Shown here in pieces: positions 34,417 to 41,736 of a stretch of 43,976 bases of DNA. Numbering within the stretch: position 1 is the stretch's first letter; each line of letters opens with the position of its first letter. Location of the stretch: positions 1-43,976 of the forward strand of contig VGTW01000007.1 in assembly GCA_016874555.1 (NCBI GenBank), given 5' to 3'. Position numbers and translations under genes: made by a program. The notes under the pieces are model-generated. The model saw only the letters and a list, made by a program, of their open reading frames with translations, was not told where the DNA came from and did not search any database. This DNA comes from Gammaproteobacteria bacterium. Lineage in GTDB: Bacteria > Pseudomonadota > Gammaproteobacteria > Steroidobacterales > Steroidobacteraceae.

Positions 34417-34755
34417 ATGGCTGCCGATACACAACGACCCACTCACACCGTGGAGGCCATTCCGTCCGATGTCACCGCGAGCGTGTTTCTCGGTAACCCC
34501 ATACTCGACAATCTGGTGGGCTGCATGGTGGCGATGAACGGCGAGATCTGGGCGACCAAACGTCGCATGAAAGTTCTCGAGTCATTACTCGCCAAAAAAG
34601 GCGTCACCCGCGAAATGATCGAAAATTACGTACCCACGCCCGAGGAAACTGCGGAGTGGGAAAAAGACCGCGATCGCTTCGTCACGCTCGCCATGGGTCC
34701 GCTCACCAACGACGCTTTCCGCAATATCAGCGCCGATTTCCCCAAGCGCGGATAG
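34417..34755 (+). CDS. Small conserved-looking protein of unknown function
   Basis: A 112-aa soluble, probably mostly helical protein that I do not recognise. The start is the ATG at 34417, preceded by a good ribosome site (GGAGG, 4 nt spacing). It contains LGNPILDNLVGCMVAMNGEI near residues 29-48, a charged helix TKRRMKVLESLLAKKGVTRE and an acidic stretch TPEETAEWEKDRDRF, ending in ISADFPKRG. No signal peptide or membrane segment is seen. It lies between apbE (divergent, 67 bp) and the FMN-binding protein gene, which starts 13 nt after its stop, so it is probably co-transcribed with the flavoprotein. No function is proposed. Confidence 0.7.
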   Translation: MAADTQRPTHTVEAIPSDVTASVFLGNPILDNLVGCMVAMNGEIWATKRRMKVLESLLAKKGVTREMIENYVPTPEETAEWEKDRDRFVTLAMGPLTNDAFRNISADFPKRG

Positions 34756-34768
34756 GGCGAAGTCCGCC

Positions 34769-35290
34769 TTGAATCATCGCTTCCTGCTCGTTCCTGCAGC
34801 GATCGTGATGGCCGCGGCGCCTGCCGCACAGGCCGATCAACTGCAGTCGCTCGAAGAGGCGCAGCAGCGACTTTTTCCGGCTGCAAAGCTCACGCCTTTC
34901 GAGCTGCGGCTCACGCCTGAGCAATTCGCCGAGCTCAAAGCCGAATATCAGGTACCGGCACTGCGCCCGCTGTTTCGCGGCTGGAGTGTCGGCGGTGGCG
35001 GCTGGCTCTATCTCGATCAGGTCTATGGGCTCAATGATATCGTGACTTATCTGCTCGCCATCGGCGTCGACGGCAAAAGCCGCGGCATCGAGGTACTGAC
35101 CTGCGCCGACGGTTACTGCGACATCTACACGCCCGAATGGCGTGGCAAATTGGCCGGATTGGCGCACGGTCGCTGGGACCCGGAACGTACGGTGCCGATG
35201 GTATCGGGTGCGACGCTCTCTTCGGTGCACGTCGCCGAAGGTGTCAAAAAAATTCTCGCCGTTCACGCACGCTTTCGTGAAGGATATTGA
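34769..35290 (+). CDS. Periplasmic FMN-binding domain protein
   Basis: A 173-aa exported electron carrier with a covalent-flavin site. The signal peptide spans residues about 1-22 (FLLVPAAIVMAAAPAAQA). The FMN-binding domain follows, with a YLLAIGVDGKSRGIEVL strand pair and the attachment motif PMVSGATLSS (S146-G-A-T149), where Thr would carry FMN. A CADGYC cysteine pair (residues 112 and 117) is also present. The start is a TTG at 34769; the next ATG (34808) would destroy the signal peptide. With the divergent apbE and the His-rich membrane protein this forms a small extracytoplasmic flavin-based electron-transfer set, similar in kind to RnfG/NqrC/NosR-type modules. The partner reductase or acceptor is not identified. 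Confidence 0.85.
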   Translation: MNHRFLLVPAAIVMAAAPAAQADQLQSLEEAQQRLFPAAKLTPFELRLTPEQFAELKAEYQVPALRPLFRGWSVGGGGWLYLDQVYGLNDIVTYLLAIGVDGKSRGIEVLTCADGYCDIYTPEWRGKLAGLAHGRWDPERTVPMVSGATLSSVHVAEGVKKILAVHARFREGY

Positions 35291-35293
35291 TTC

Positions 35294-35911
35294 GTGAACC
35301 GGACTCGCGCACTCGCCATATTCCTTGCCCTGATCGGTTGGCCGGCACTCATTGCGCAACTGTTCGCCAGCGTTGCCCATCAGCAGCAACAAGGACACAG
35401 CGTCGCCTATGGTGTTTTCATGTATGCGGGTTACTTCACCATCCTGACCAACCTGTTCTGCACGATCGTCGCCACAGCCCACTCAAAGAATCACGCTGCC
35501 GAATCGCGCTGGAACATCTGGCGCGAACCCTGGGTGATCACCTCGGCCGCCATGACCATTGCCATGGTCGGGCTGGTCTTTCACCTGCTGCTGCGGCATC
35601 AGTATCAGCCGACGGGCGTTGCGGCCCTCACCAATCTTATTCACCACTACATCGTGCCGATCGTGTTTTTGGTGTTTTGGTGGCTGGCCGTGCCGCGTGC
35701 GTCGGTGGCGTGGACCGACATCAGTCGTCTGTCGGCCTATCCGGCAGCGTATTTCGTTTATATCGCGGCACGCGGTGAAATCAGCGGTGTCTATCCCTAC
35801 CCATTTTTTGATGTGCCAACCATCGGCTACGGTCAGGCTGCCCTCAATGCCGCCGGAATCGCGACCGTGTTCGTTCTGGCCGGCGTCGGATTGATCGCGG
35901 CAAAACGCTGA
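35294..35911 (+). CDS. Pr6Pr-family six-helix membrane protein
   Basis: A 205-aa integral membrane protein with six predicted helices: AIFLALIGWPALIAQLFA, GVFMYAGYFTILTNLFCTIV, WVITSAAMTIAMVGLVFHLL, LIHHYIVPIVFLVFWWLAV, AYPAAYFVYIA and AGIATVFVLAGVGLIA. The segments YFTILTN, TNLIHHYIVPI and YPYPFFDV are typical of the Pr6Pr family, whose biochemical role in bacteria is unknown. The start is the GTG at 35294, 3 nt after the FMN-binding protein stop, so the two are almost certainly in one transcript. The link suggests the membrane protein might serve the flavin module, but no cofactor site is clear. Confidence 0.82.
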   Translation: MNRTRALAIFLALIGWPALIAQLFASVAHQQQQGHSVAYGVFMYAGYFTILTNLFCTIVATAHSKNHAAESRWNIWREPWVITSAAMTIAMVGLVFHLLLRHQYQPTGVAALTNLIHHYIVPIVFLVFWWLAVPRASVAWTDISRLSAYPAAYFVYIAARGEISGVYPYPFFDVPTIGYGQAALNAAGIATVFVLAGVGLIAAKR

Positions 35912-35924
35912 GCCGCGCGCGGCT
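35911..35924. terminator. Perfect GC inverted repeat between convergent genes
   Basis: AGCCGCGCGCGGCT is a perfect 14-bp palindrome starting on the last base of the Pr6Pr gene's stop codon and ending 15 nt before the mnmE stop. It could act as a bidirectional stem for the two convergent transcripts, but there is no T-tract on either side and almost no loop, so it may only be a GC-rich palindrome. Confidence 0.3.
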
Positions 35925-35939
35925 TGGGCTTCGGCAGCC

Positions 35940-37340
35940 TTACTTCCCGATGCAAAAACTGCCGAAGATCCGCCCTAGCAAGTCGTCAGCGTGAAAGTCG
36001 CCAGTGATTTCATTGAGGGCCTGCTGTGCACGGCGCAACTCTTCGGCGACGAGCTCGCCCGCGCGCGCCACGGTGAGTTGCCGCACGGCTTCTTCAGTGT
36101 GCGTTTCTGCGCGGCGCAATGCATCGAGATGGCGAGCCCGGGCGCTGATGGTGCCCTCTCCCGCGGTTTCATAACCCATGGATGATTTGAGATGACTGCG
36201 CAGCGACTCCACGCCCGTACCCGTGCGCGCGGACATTGCAAGCGCCGCATCATCCGTTTGCATCGCAACCTTTGTCGCAGCAATGCTTTGCGCAACGTGC
36301 TCAGGTGAAACAGCATCGATTTTATTGAAGAGCAGCGTAACAGGCACGTTGTCGGGCAAGCTTGCGCGCTCTTCCTGCCACGCCTGTGCCCGCGGATCGG
36401 CGCTCGTGTCGATCACGAACAATATCCGATCTGCACGCGCCATCTCGGCGCGCGCGCGACGTATGCCTTCGGCCTCGACGATATCTGCCGCGATATCTTT
36501 GACTGAGCGCAAGCCTGCCGTATCGATCACGTGTAGCGGCATACCGTCGATGGCAATGCGTTCGCGCAACACATCGCGCGTAGTCCCCGCCAACGGCGTG
36601 ACGATGGCGGCGTCGTAGCCTGCGAGTGCATTCAGCAGACTCGATTTACCGGCGTTAGGCCGTCCCGCGATCACCACCGTCATGCCATCGCGCAGCACGC
36701 GCCCTTGTTCGGCGCTATGCAACACGGACGCAAAACGCTCGCGGAGCGCCATCAAGCGACTCGCCAGTGCACGATCTGCAAGGAAGTCGATCTCCTCTTC
36801 GGGAAAGTCGATTGCCGCTTCGATCCAGATACGCAATTCGATCAGCGCCTCGGTGAGTCCATGCACCTGCGCCGAAAACTCTCCCTGCAGCGAGCGCACG
36901 GCAGCTCTGGCCGCCGCCATCGAGCCAGCATCGATCAGATCGGCTATCGCCTCGGCCTGCACGAGGTCGAGTTTTTCATTGAGGAAGGCGCGCAGCGTGA
37001 ACTCACCGGGATTGGCGCGCCGCGCACCGAGTTCGACCGCTCGGCTCACCAACGCCTCGAGCACGATCGGCCCGCCGTGACCTTGCAGCTCGAGTACATC
37101 CTCGCCGGTGTAGCTGTGCGGCCCGGGGAACCAGAGCACTAAACCCTCGTCGATCACCTCGCCCGCAGCATCGCGAAACTGCGCCAGGGTCGCCACGCGT
37201 GGCGCGGGCACTCGAGCGCATGTCGCCTCGGCAATGCGCTGCGCCGCCTCGCCCGAGATGCGCACAACGCCCACCCCACCCCGCCCGGGAGCGGTGGCTA
37301 CAGCAACGATCGTGTCGGTAGGGAGGGAGAGCTTTTCCAT
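35940..37340 (-). CDS. mnmE: tRNA modification GTPase MnmE
   Basis: A GTPase partner of MnmG in U34 carboxymethylaminomethyl modification. It is 466 aa from the ATG at 37340 ([22 protein letters not shown]); the longer in-frame sequence overlaps the antitoxin remnant and is not family-like. N-terminal folate-binding domain: [36 protein letters not shown] and [23 protein letters not shown] domain: Walker [16 protein letters not shown] near residue 222, the G2/K-loop region [19 protein letters not shown] and NKID. The C-terminal FCIGK supplies the conserved Cys. It is leftward, downstream of yidC after about 230 bp that hold the antitoxin remnant. Confidence 0.97.
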   Translation of the reverse strand: MEKLSLPTDTIVAVATAPGRGGVGVVRISGEAAQRIAEATCARVPAPRVATLAQFRDAAGEVIDEGLVLWFPGPHSYTGEDVLELQGHGGPIVLEALVSRAVELGARRANPGEFTLRAFLNEKLDLVQAEAIADLIDAGSMAAARAAVRSLQGEFSAQVHGLTEALIELRIWIEAAIDFPEEEIDFLADRALASRLMALRERFASVLHSAEQGRVLRDGMTVVIAGRPNAGKSSLLNALAGYDAAIVTPLAGTTRDVLRERIAIDGMPLHVIDTAGLRSVKDIAADIVEAEGIRRARAEMARADRILFVIDTSADPRAQAWQEERASLPDNVPVTLLFNKIDAVSPEHVAQSIAATKVAMQTDDAALAMSARTGTGVESLRSHLKSSMGYETAGEGTISARARHLDALRRAETHTEEAVRQLTVARAGELVAEELRRAQQALNEITGDFHADDLLGRIFGSFCIGK

Positions 37341-37361
37341 GCAGTGCGACAGTAATACGAT

Positions 37362-37503
37362 ATGGGTACCCATCTGAAAACCACTGTCGAAATATCCGAT
37401 GAGCTTTTCGCGCGCGCTCGCAGGGCCGCAGCAGGGGACAAGCTTGCGCAATCTCATCGAGGAAGGGCTGCCGACATTCGCGATCGGGGTCTGCATGCCG
37501 TGA
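37362..37503 (+). pseudogene. Frameshifted VapB-type antitoxin remnant
   Basis: The first frame reads [21 protein letters not shown] followed by AAAG, the start of a VapB-like antitoxin (family pattern KTTVxISDxLxxxARxxA). The family's next block continues one base out of frame: [12 protein letters not shown], then [10 protein letters not shown] and a TGA at 37501. The switch falls at a GGGG run near 37436, so a one-base insertion or equivalent broke the gene. In its original frame translation would run on to a stop at 37554-37556 with no family resemblance. No VapC-like toxin is seen next to it. It occupies the 232-bp spacer between mnmE and yidC. Confidence 0.6.
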
Positions 37504-37572
37504 TTCTCGAGTCATACACCGCACGCGAGTGCATCGAGCTGTTGGTAGCCAGCTGATCTCCGCCGCTGCGCG

Positions 37573-39300
37573 CTAACCTGTCCGCGCTTTCTTTGCCTCG
37601 GCTTCGATACGGCGGTTGATATTCCACTGCTGCAGAATCGTCAACAGCGTGTTAGTGACCCAGTAGAGCACCAAGCCCGCCGGAAAGAACGCGAATGTAA
37701 TGCTCATCACGAACGGCAGAATCATGAATACTTTGGCCTGAATCGGATCGGGCGGCGTCGGGTTCAGTTTGAACTGCACGAACATCGCACCGGCCATTAT
37801 GACCGGCAATACAAAGAACGGATCGCGTGACGAGAGATCCTGAATCCACAGCATGAAAGGCGCCTGGCGCATCTCCACGCTCTCGAGCAGCACCCAATAG
37901 AAGGCGAAGAACACGGGCATCTGGATAAGGATCGGCAGACAGCCGGCTGCCGGGTTGATCTTCTCGCGCTTGTAGAGATCCATCATCGCGCGGCCCAGTT
38001 TTTCGCGATCGTCCTTGTAGGTCTCCTGCAGGTTTTTCATGCGCGGTGCGAGGACCTTCATCTTCGCCATCGATCGACCGGACGATTCGGACAGCGGATA
38101 GAAAACGAGTTTCAGCAGGAACGTGATGATCACGATCGCCCAGCCCCAATTGCCGACGATGTTGTGTGCTTGTTCCAGCAACCAGAAGAGCGGCTCCGCG
38201 AGCAGCGTCAACATGCCGTAGTCGGCTAAGAGATCAAGACGCGGACCGGCGGTTTTCAGTTGCGCCTGCAACTTGGGTCCGACGAACAGCGTCTCGCGCA
38301 ACGTGGTCCCGGATTGCGGCCCGACGGTAACCATCGGCCCGGTCGCAGACAGCAGGTACTGGTTACCTTGGGTCTTCAAAGAATAAGCGTAGTCTTGTCC
38401 CTCGGCTGGGACGACCACCGTGACAAAGTGGTGTTGCATGCCGGCGATCCAGCCGGTGGTGACGCCGCGGGGCAATTCGCTATCAGCAATTTTTTCGCGG
38501 TTGATTTTGAAATATTTGGTGCCGTTGTAATAGGCGGGGCCCTGAAAGGCATAGCTCTCGACGCTAAACATCGAGCGCTCGACCGGCTTGTCGTTACGCA
38601 AGATCTGTGCGTAAGAGGCCGCCCGCCAAGGCACAGTGCCGCCGTTCTCGATGGCATATTCGAGATCGATACGGTAAGACCCGCGCCGAAGAATGTAGGT
38701 CTTGGTCACCGATACACCCGTCGCAGCGTCCACCCAAGTCAGCGGTACGCGCAGTTCGTTGGCACCCTCGACCAAGTTGTGGCGCTGTTGCGCGGATTCG
38801 AAAAGCGCCACGTGCGTCGGATGCGCAGCGCCGTTCGTATCGGTAAGTCCGGTTTGGATGAAGTAGACGTTGTCGTTGTCAGAGTTCAACAAACGAACTC
38901 GGGCATCGGCGCCTTTGATCAGCGGATATTTAAGGAGATCGGCGCGAATGAGATCGCCGCCGCGCAAGCTGAGCTCGAGATCGAGTGCATCGGTAGTGAC
39001 GCGGACGGTACCCGCCGTCGCAGTCGGCGCTGCCGTCAACGTGGGCGTAGCCGTCGAGGGGACAGCGGCAGTCGCTGCGACCCCGGGTACCGTTGTCGCT
39101 ACCGCCGCGTTGGTTGATGCAGGCGGCGTGGTCGCTTGCGGAATGCTTGCTGTCGGAACGCTGGCGAGCGGCGCGCTGCTGGTCACAGCAGGCGTGGCCG
39201 GGACTGGCACCGCGTAGTCGCGCTGCCAAGTTTCGTAGTTGATCCACAGCGCGAGCACAAGGCCGAGCCAAAGAAACATGCGGGCATTGGTCGAAGTCAC
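37573..39300 (-). CDS. yidC: Membrane protein insertase YidC
   Basis: It inserts and folds inner-membrane proteins, alone or with SecYEG. At 575 aa it is the long proteobacterial form. The N-terminal anchor MFLWLGLVLALWINYETWQ is followed by an unusually Ala/Thr/Pro-rich linker (about residues 33-95). The large periplasmic P1 beta-domain spans about 95-350, with SYAFQGPAYYNGTKYFKI. The conserved five-helix core spans about 360-560: NWGWAIVIITFLLKLVFYPL, PRMKNLQETYKDDREKLGRAMMDLY, NPAAGCLPILIQMPVFFAFY and the late AGLVLYWVTNTLLTILQQW. The ATG at 39300 fits the family start. It follows yidD by 13 nt in the rpmH-rnpA-yidD-yidC order. Confidence 0.97.
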   Translation of the reverse strand: MTSTNARMFLWLGLVLALWINYETWQRDYAVPVPATPAVTSSAPLASVPTASIPQATTPPASTNAAVATTVPGVAATAAVPSTATPTLTAAPTATAGTVRVTTDALDLELSLRGGDLIRADLLKYPLIKGADARVRLLNSDNDNVYFIQTGLTDTNGAAHPTHVALFESAQQRHNLVEGANELRVPLTWVDAATGVSVTKTYILRRGSYRIDLEYAIENGGTVPWRAASYAQILRNDKPVERSMFSVESYAFQGPAYYNGTKYFKINREKIADSELPRGVTTGWIAGMQHHFVTVVVPAEGQDYAYSLKTQGNQYLLSATGPMVTVGPQSGTTLRETLFVGPKLQAQLKTAGPRLDLLADYGMLTLLAEPLFWLLEQAHNIVGNWGWAIVIITFLLKLVFYPLSESSGRSMAKMKVLAPRMKNLQETYKDDREKLGRAMMDLYKREKINPAAGCLPILIQMPVFFAFYWVLLESVEMRQAPFMLWIQDLSSRDPFFVLPVIMAGAMFVQFKLNPTPPDPIQAKVFMILPFVMSITFAFFPAGLVLYWVTNTLLTILQQWNINRRIEAEAKKARTG

Positions 39301-39313
39301 GTTGAACCTTGTC

Positions 39314-39535
39314 TCAAAGAACTCGTGGAGGAACAGGATCGTAACCGCCTTCGCGCAGCGGGTGGCAGCGACCGATGCGTCGCAGTGCCAGCCAGCTACC
39401 GCGCCATGCGCCGTGCGTGTCGATCGCCTCCAGCGCGTAGTGGGAACAAGACGGGTGATAACGGCAGGTCGGCCCGCGCCATGGACTGATGACGATTTGG
39501 TACGCCCTGATCAGGACGCGGAGGACGGCGCGCAT
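39314..39535 (-). CDS. yidD: Membrane protein insertion efficiency factor YidD
   Basis: A small amphipathic membrane-associated protein that helps YidC-dependent insertion. It is 73 aa from the ATG at 39535 ([19 protein letters not shown]), with AAAGG about 9 nt upstream inside rnpA. Family features are the [20 protein letters not shown] block with its cysteines, [19 protein letters not shown] and the ending DPVP. The first 25 nt overlap the end of rnpA, as is common for this gene pair. An in-frame ATG at 39556 would add seven residues but lacks a better ribosome site. Confidence 0.93.
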   Translation of the reverse strand: MRAVLRVLIRAYQIVISPWRGPTCRYHPSCSHYALEAIDTHGAWRGSWLALRRIGRCHPLREGGYDPVPPRVL

Positions 39536-39846
39536 GTCGTTGCAACCTTTTGCCAAAGTCCGGTGAGGCTTTGACGAATCCGGATGGCCGGCGCCTCGCG
39601 CGCCGCTGCTCGCGCGCCGACGATGATGTCGGCGGCAGGCAGCGTGTGCTGAGCTTGCCGGAACGATTCGCGGATTATGCGACGAAGTTTGTTACGGGCG
39701 ACGGCATTTCCGATCACTTTGGCGCCGACCGACAAACCCAGCCGTGGCCCACCTGTGCCGTTCGGGCAAATAGAGACAGAGAACATAGGATCCCCCAACC
39801 GACGACCCAAGCGGTAGGCGTTCTCGAAATCGACTTTGCGCAGCAC
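39511..39846 (-). CDS. rnpA: Ribonuclease P protein component
   Basis: Protein subunit of RNase P, which matures tRNA 5' ends together with the RNA subunit. The coordinates use the first ordinary start, the GTG at 39846, giving 111 aa. Seen: [18 protein letters not shown], the [31 protein letters not shown] signature with the RNR-type basic helix, and [13 protein letters not shown]. Odd: in-frame codons upstream still look like RnpA (GFPATRR before VLRKVDF, matching the usual FPxxxRLLRKxDF). Between the rpmH stop and that point no ATG, GTG or TTG occurs in frame, so the real start may be non-canonical, such as the ATC at 39900. The gene lies between rpmH and yidD and overlaps the latter. Confidence 0.92.
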   Translation of the reverse strand: MLRKVDFENAYRLGRRLGDPMFSVSICPNGTGGPRLGLSVGAKVIGNAVARNKLRRIIRESFRQAQHTLPAADIIVGARAAAREAPAIRIRQSLTGLWQKVATTCAPSSAS

Positions 39847-39879
39847 CCGGCGAGTCGCCGGGAACCCCCACCTTGGTGG
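39846..39879 (-). promoter_or_regulatory. Two tandem hairpins over the rnpA 5' region
   Basis: Two inverted repeats lie back to back. CCACC-TT-GGTGG is at 39868-39879. The perfect CCCGGCGA-G-TCGCCGGG is at 39846-39862 and reaches the first base of the apparent rnpA GTG codon. In the leftward transcript they would form short stable stems between the rpmH stop and rnpA. They could control rnpA translation or partial termination after rpmH, but the missing U-tract argues against a classic terminator. Confidence 0.35.
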
Positions 39880-39899
39880 TGAGGTGTCAGCAGCGCAGA

Positions 39900-40034
39900 T
39901 CAGGGGATCAGCTTCTTGCGGCCCTTGGCGCGACGACGAGCCAGAACCTTGCGGCCGTTGGCAGTCGCCATGCGAGCGCGGAACCCGTGAGTGCGGGCGC
40001 GGCGAACCTTGCTGGGCTGATAGGTGCGTTTCAT
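39900..40034 (-). CDS. rpmH: 50S ribosomal protein L34
   Basis: Small basic ribosomal protein of the large subunit. At 44 aa it has the standard length, beginning [19 protein letters not shown] and ending [12 protein letters not shown], so it is recognised without doubt. It is the first gene of the leftward rpmH-rnpA-yidD-yidC cluster and is divergent from dnaA across 154 bp. The ATG at 40034 is the only reasonable start. Confidence 0.98.
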   Translation of the reverse strand: MKRTYQPSKVRRARTHGFRARMATANGRKVLARRRAKGRKKLIP

Positions 40035-40061
40035 GAGGGCGTCACCGAAAAAAGGCCGCAG

Positions 40062-40090
40062 AGGTTAAGCAGGGGGTCTGCCGAAGTCAA
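40062..40090 (-). promoter_or_regulatory. Putative rpmH promoter
   Basis: In the leftward direction TTGACT (40090-40085, 5 of 6 to consensus -35) is followed after exactly 17 nt by TAACCT (40067-40062, a weak -10). The predicted start would fall about 20 nt before the rpmH ATG. Spacing and position support it; the -10 match is modest. Confidence 0.42.
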
Positions 40091-40103
40091 GCCGGGGCTA
40101 AAG

Positions 40104-40112
40104 ATATCCACA
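40104..40112 (+). promoter_or_regulatory. DnaA box upstream of dnaA
   Basis: ATATCCACA differs from the DnaA-box consensus TTATCCACA only at the first base. It lies 77 nt before the dnaA GTG in the rpmH-dnaA spacer. A TATATT hexamer at 40127-40132 could be the dnaA -10, which would put this box near the -35 position and suggest autoregulation by DnaA. The regulatory reading is inference. Confidence 0.5.
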
Positions 40113-40188
40113 GGCCGCTGCGCCGGTATATTCTCCCCATCCCCTTCGAACTTTTACCACCTGAGCAACCAGGGAGGCCGGCAGCCGC

Positions 40189-41538
40189 GTGGACGCATCG
40201 CTTTGGAATCGTTGTGCGCAGGCTCTCGCGGCAGAGTTGCCGGACACCCAGTTCAACACCTGGGTCCGGCCGCTACAGTCGATCGAGACCACCACTCAGC
40301 TGCGTCTGCTCGCGCCCAACCGTTTTGTGGTCGATTGGATCAGCGCGCACCTGTTGCAGCGCATCAAAGATTGGGTACTGCAACAAACACCCGAGGCGTC
40401 GTTGCAGGTCACCATTGAAGTGGGCGAGAAGCCTGAGGTGCCGGCGCCGGCGGCCGAAGAAACGTCTGTGGCTCGCGACGCGTTTCGCAGCAATCGCCGC
40501 AGCACTGTCGAAATCGTGGGCGGCAGACTCAATCATGACTCGACGTTCGACAACTTCGTGGTCGGCAAAAGCAATCAGCTCGCCAAAGCTGCGGCGCAGC
40601 AAGTGGCTGAAAACCCGGGTAAAGCATACAACCCGCTCTTTATTTATGGCGGCGTCGGGCTCGGTAAAACGCATCTCATGCACGCCGTCGGGCACGCCAT
40701 TCTCGAACGCAATCCGCAAGCCAAAATCGCCTACGTGCACTCCGAGCGCTTCGTCAGCGACATGGTTAAAGCACTGCAGCACAACCAAATGAACGACTTC
40801 AAGGCGGCGTATCGATCACTCGATGCGCTGCTGATCGACGACATCCAGTTTTTCGCGGGCAAGGAGCGCTCGCAGGAAGAGTTCTTCCACACCTTCAATG
40901 CACTGCTCGAGGGACAGCAACAAGTGATCCTCACTTGCGATCGCTATCCCAAAGAAGTCGACGGACTCGAAGAACGCCTGAAATCGCGGTTCGGTTGGGG
41001 ATTGACGGTCGCCATCGAACCGCCGGAGCTCGAAACCTGTGCGGCAATTCTGATCAGCAAGGGCGAAGCAGCCGGCGTGCGCTTGAGTCAGGACGTAGCC
41101 TTGTTCATCGCCAAGCGAATCCGCTCGAACGTCCGCGAGCTTGAGGGTGCGCTGCGCCGTGTGATCGCCAACTCGCGGTTCACGGGCCAGCCGATCACCC
41201 TCGACTTCACCAAAGAAGCGTTGCGCGACCTGCTATCGATGCAGGCGCGGCTCATTACTATCGAGAATATCCAGAAAACCGTCGCCGACTACTACAAAGT
41301 CCGCGTAGCGGAGCTGCTGAGCGAGCGCCGCACTCGGTCTGTGGCCAGGCCGCGGCAGGTCGCGATGGCCTTGTCGAAAGAGCTAACGAGCCACAGTCTT
41401 CCGGAAATCGGCGATGCCTTCGGCGGCCGAGATCACACCACGGTGCTGCATGCCTGCCGGCGAATAAAAGAGTTGCGCGACACGGAGCAGCGGATTGCGG
41501 AAGATTACACAAACCTGTTGAGAACCCTGACGGGTTGA
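40189..41538 (+). CDS. dnaA: Chromosomal replication initiator DnaA
   Basis: An AAA+ ATPase that binds DnaA boxes and opens oriC. At 449 aa it is full length. Domain I is at about 1-85 (starting [20 protein letters not shown]); a short acidic/Pro-rich domain II follows. Domain III starts with [15 protein letters not shown] and has Walker [11 protein letters not shown] near 158 and Walker [14 protein letters not shown] near 217, then an arginine-finger region. Domain IV carries the DNA-binding signature [20 protein letters not shown], with Leu in place of the more usual Phe in SFPEIG. The start is a GTG at 40189 with AGGGAGG upstream. dnaN follows after 198 bp. Confidence 0.98.
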   Translation: MDASLWNRCAQALAAELPDTQFNTWVRPLQSIETTTQLRLLAPNRFVVDWISAHLLQRIKDWVLQQTPEASLQVTIEVGEKPEVPAPAAEETSVARDAFRSNRRSTVEIVGGRLNHDSTFDNFVVGKSNQLAKAAAQQVAENPGKAYNPLFIYGGVGLGKTHLMHAVGHAILERNPQAKIAYVHSERFVSDMVKALQHNQMNDFKAAYRSLDALLIDDIQFFAGKERSQEEFFHTFNALLEGQQQVILTCDRYPKEVDGLEERLKSRFGWGLTVAIEPPELETCAAILISKGEAAGVRLSQDVALFIAKRIRSNVRELEGALRRVIANSRFTGQPITLDFTKEALRDLLSMQARLITIENIQKTVADYYKVRVAELLSERRTRSVARPRQVAMALSKELTSHSLPEIGDAFGGRDHTTVLHACRRIKELRDTEQRIAEDYTNLLRTLTG

Positions 41539-41736
41539 TGTTGACAAGTTGTGGATGTTTTCGCGCGCTAAAATCATTCACAATCGACACACAGGGTGCG
41601 CGCCGGATATTCGACCGACCGTGCACTGGGTCGACGTCGACAACTTGCTGAAATTATCGGGTTTTTCTGGGTTTTCCAGATATCCACCAGATCAATAGTC
41701 ATAACAATTCTTCTCTTAATCTAAATACCAAGAATT
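41539..41736. other. dnaA-dnaN spacer, candidate oriC
   Basis: This 198-bp gene-free stretch holds two imperfect DnaA boxes: TGTGGATGT at 41550-41558 (reverse orientation, 7 of 9) and ATATCCACC at 41680-41688 (7 of 9). It also has a 12-bp palindrome GTCGACGTCGAC at 41630-41641 and an AT-rich end (about 41690-41736) just before dnaN, which could serve as an unwinding element. Origins in relatives lie here or in the rpmH-dnaA spacer. The box count is low for a complete oriC, so the origin may span both spacers. The dnaN promoter must also lie here or within dnaA. Confidence 0.45.
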
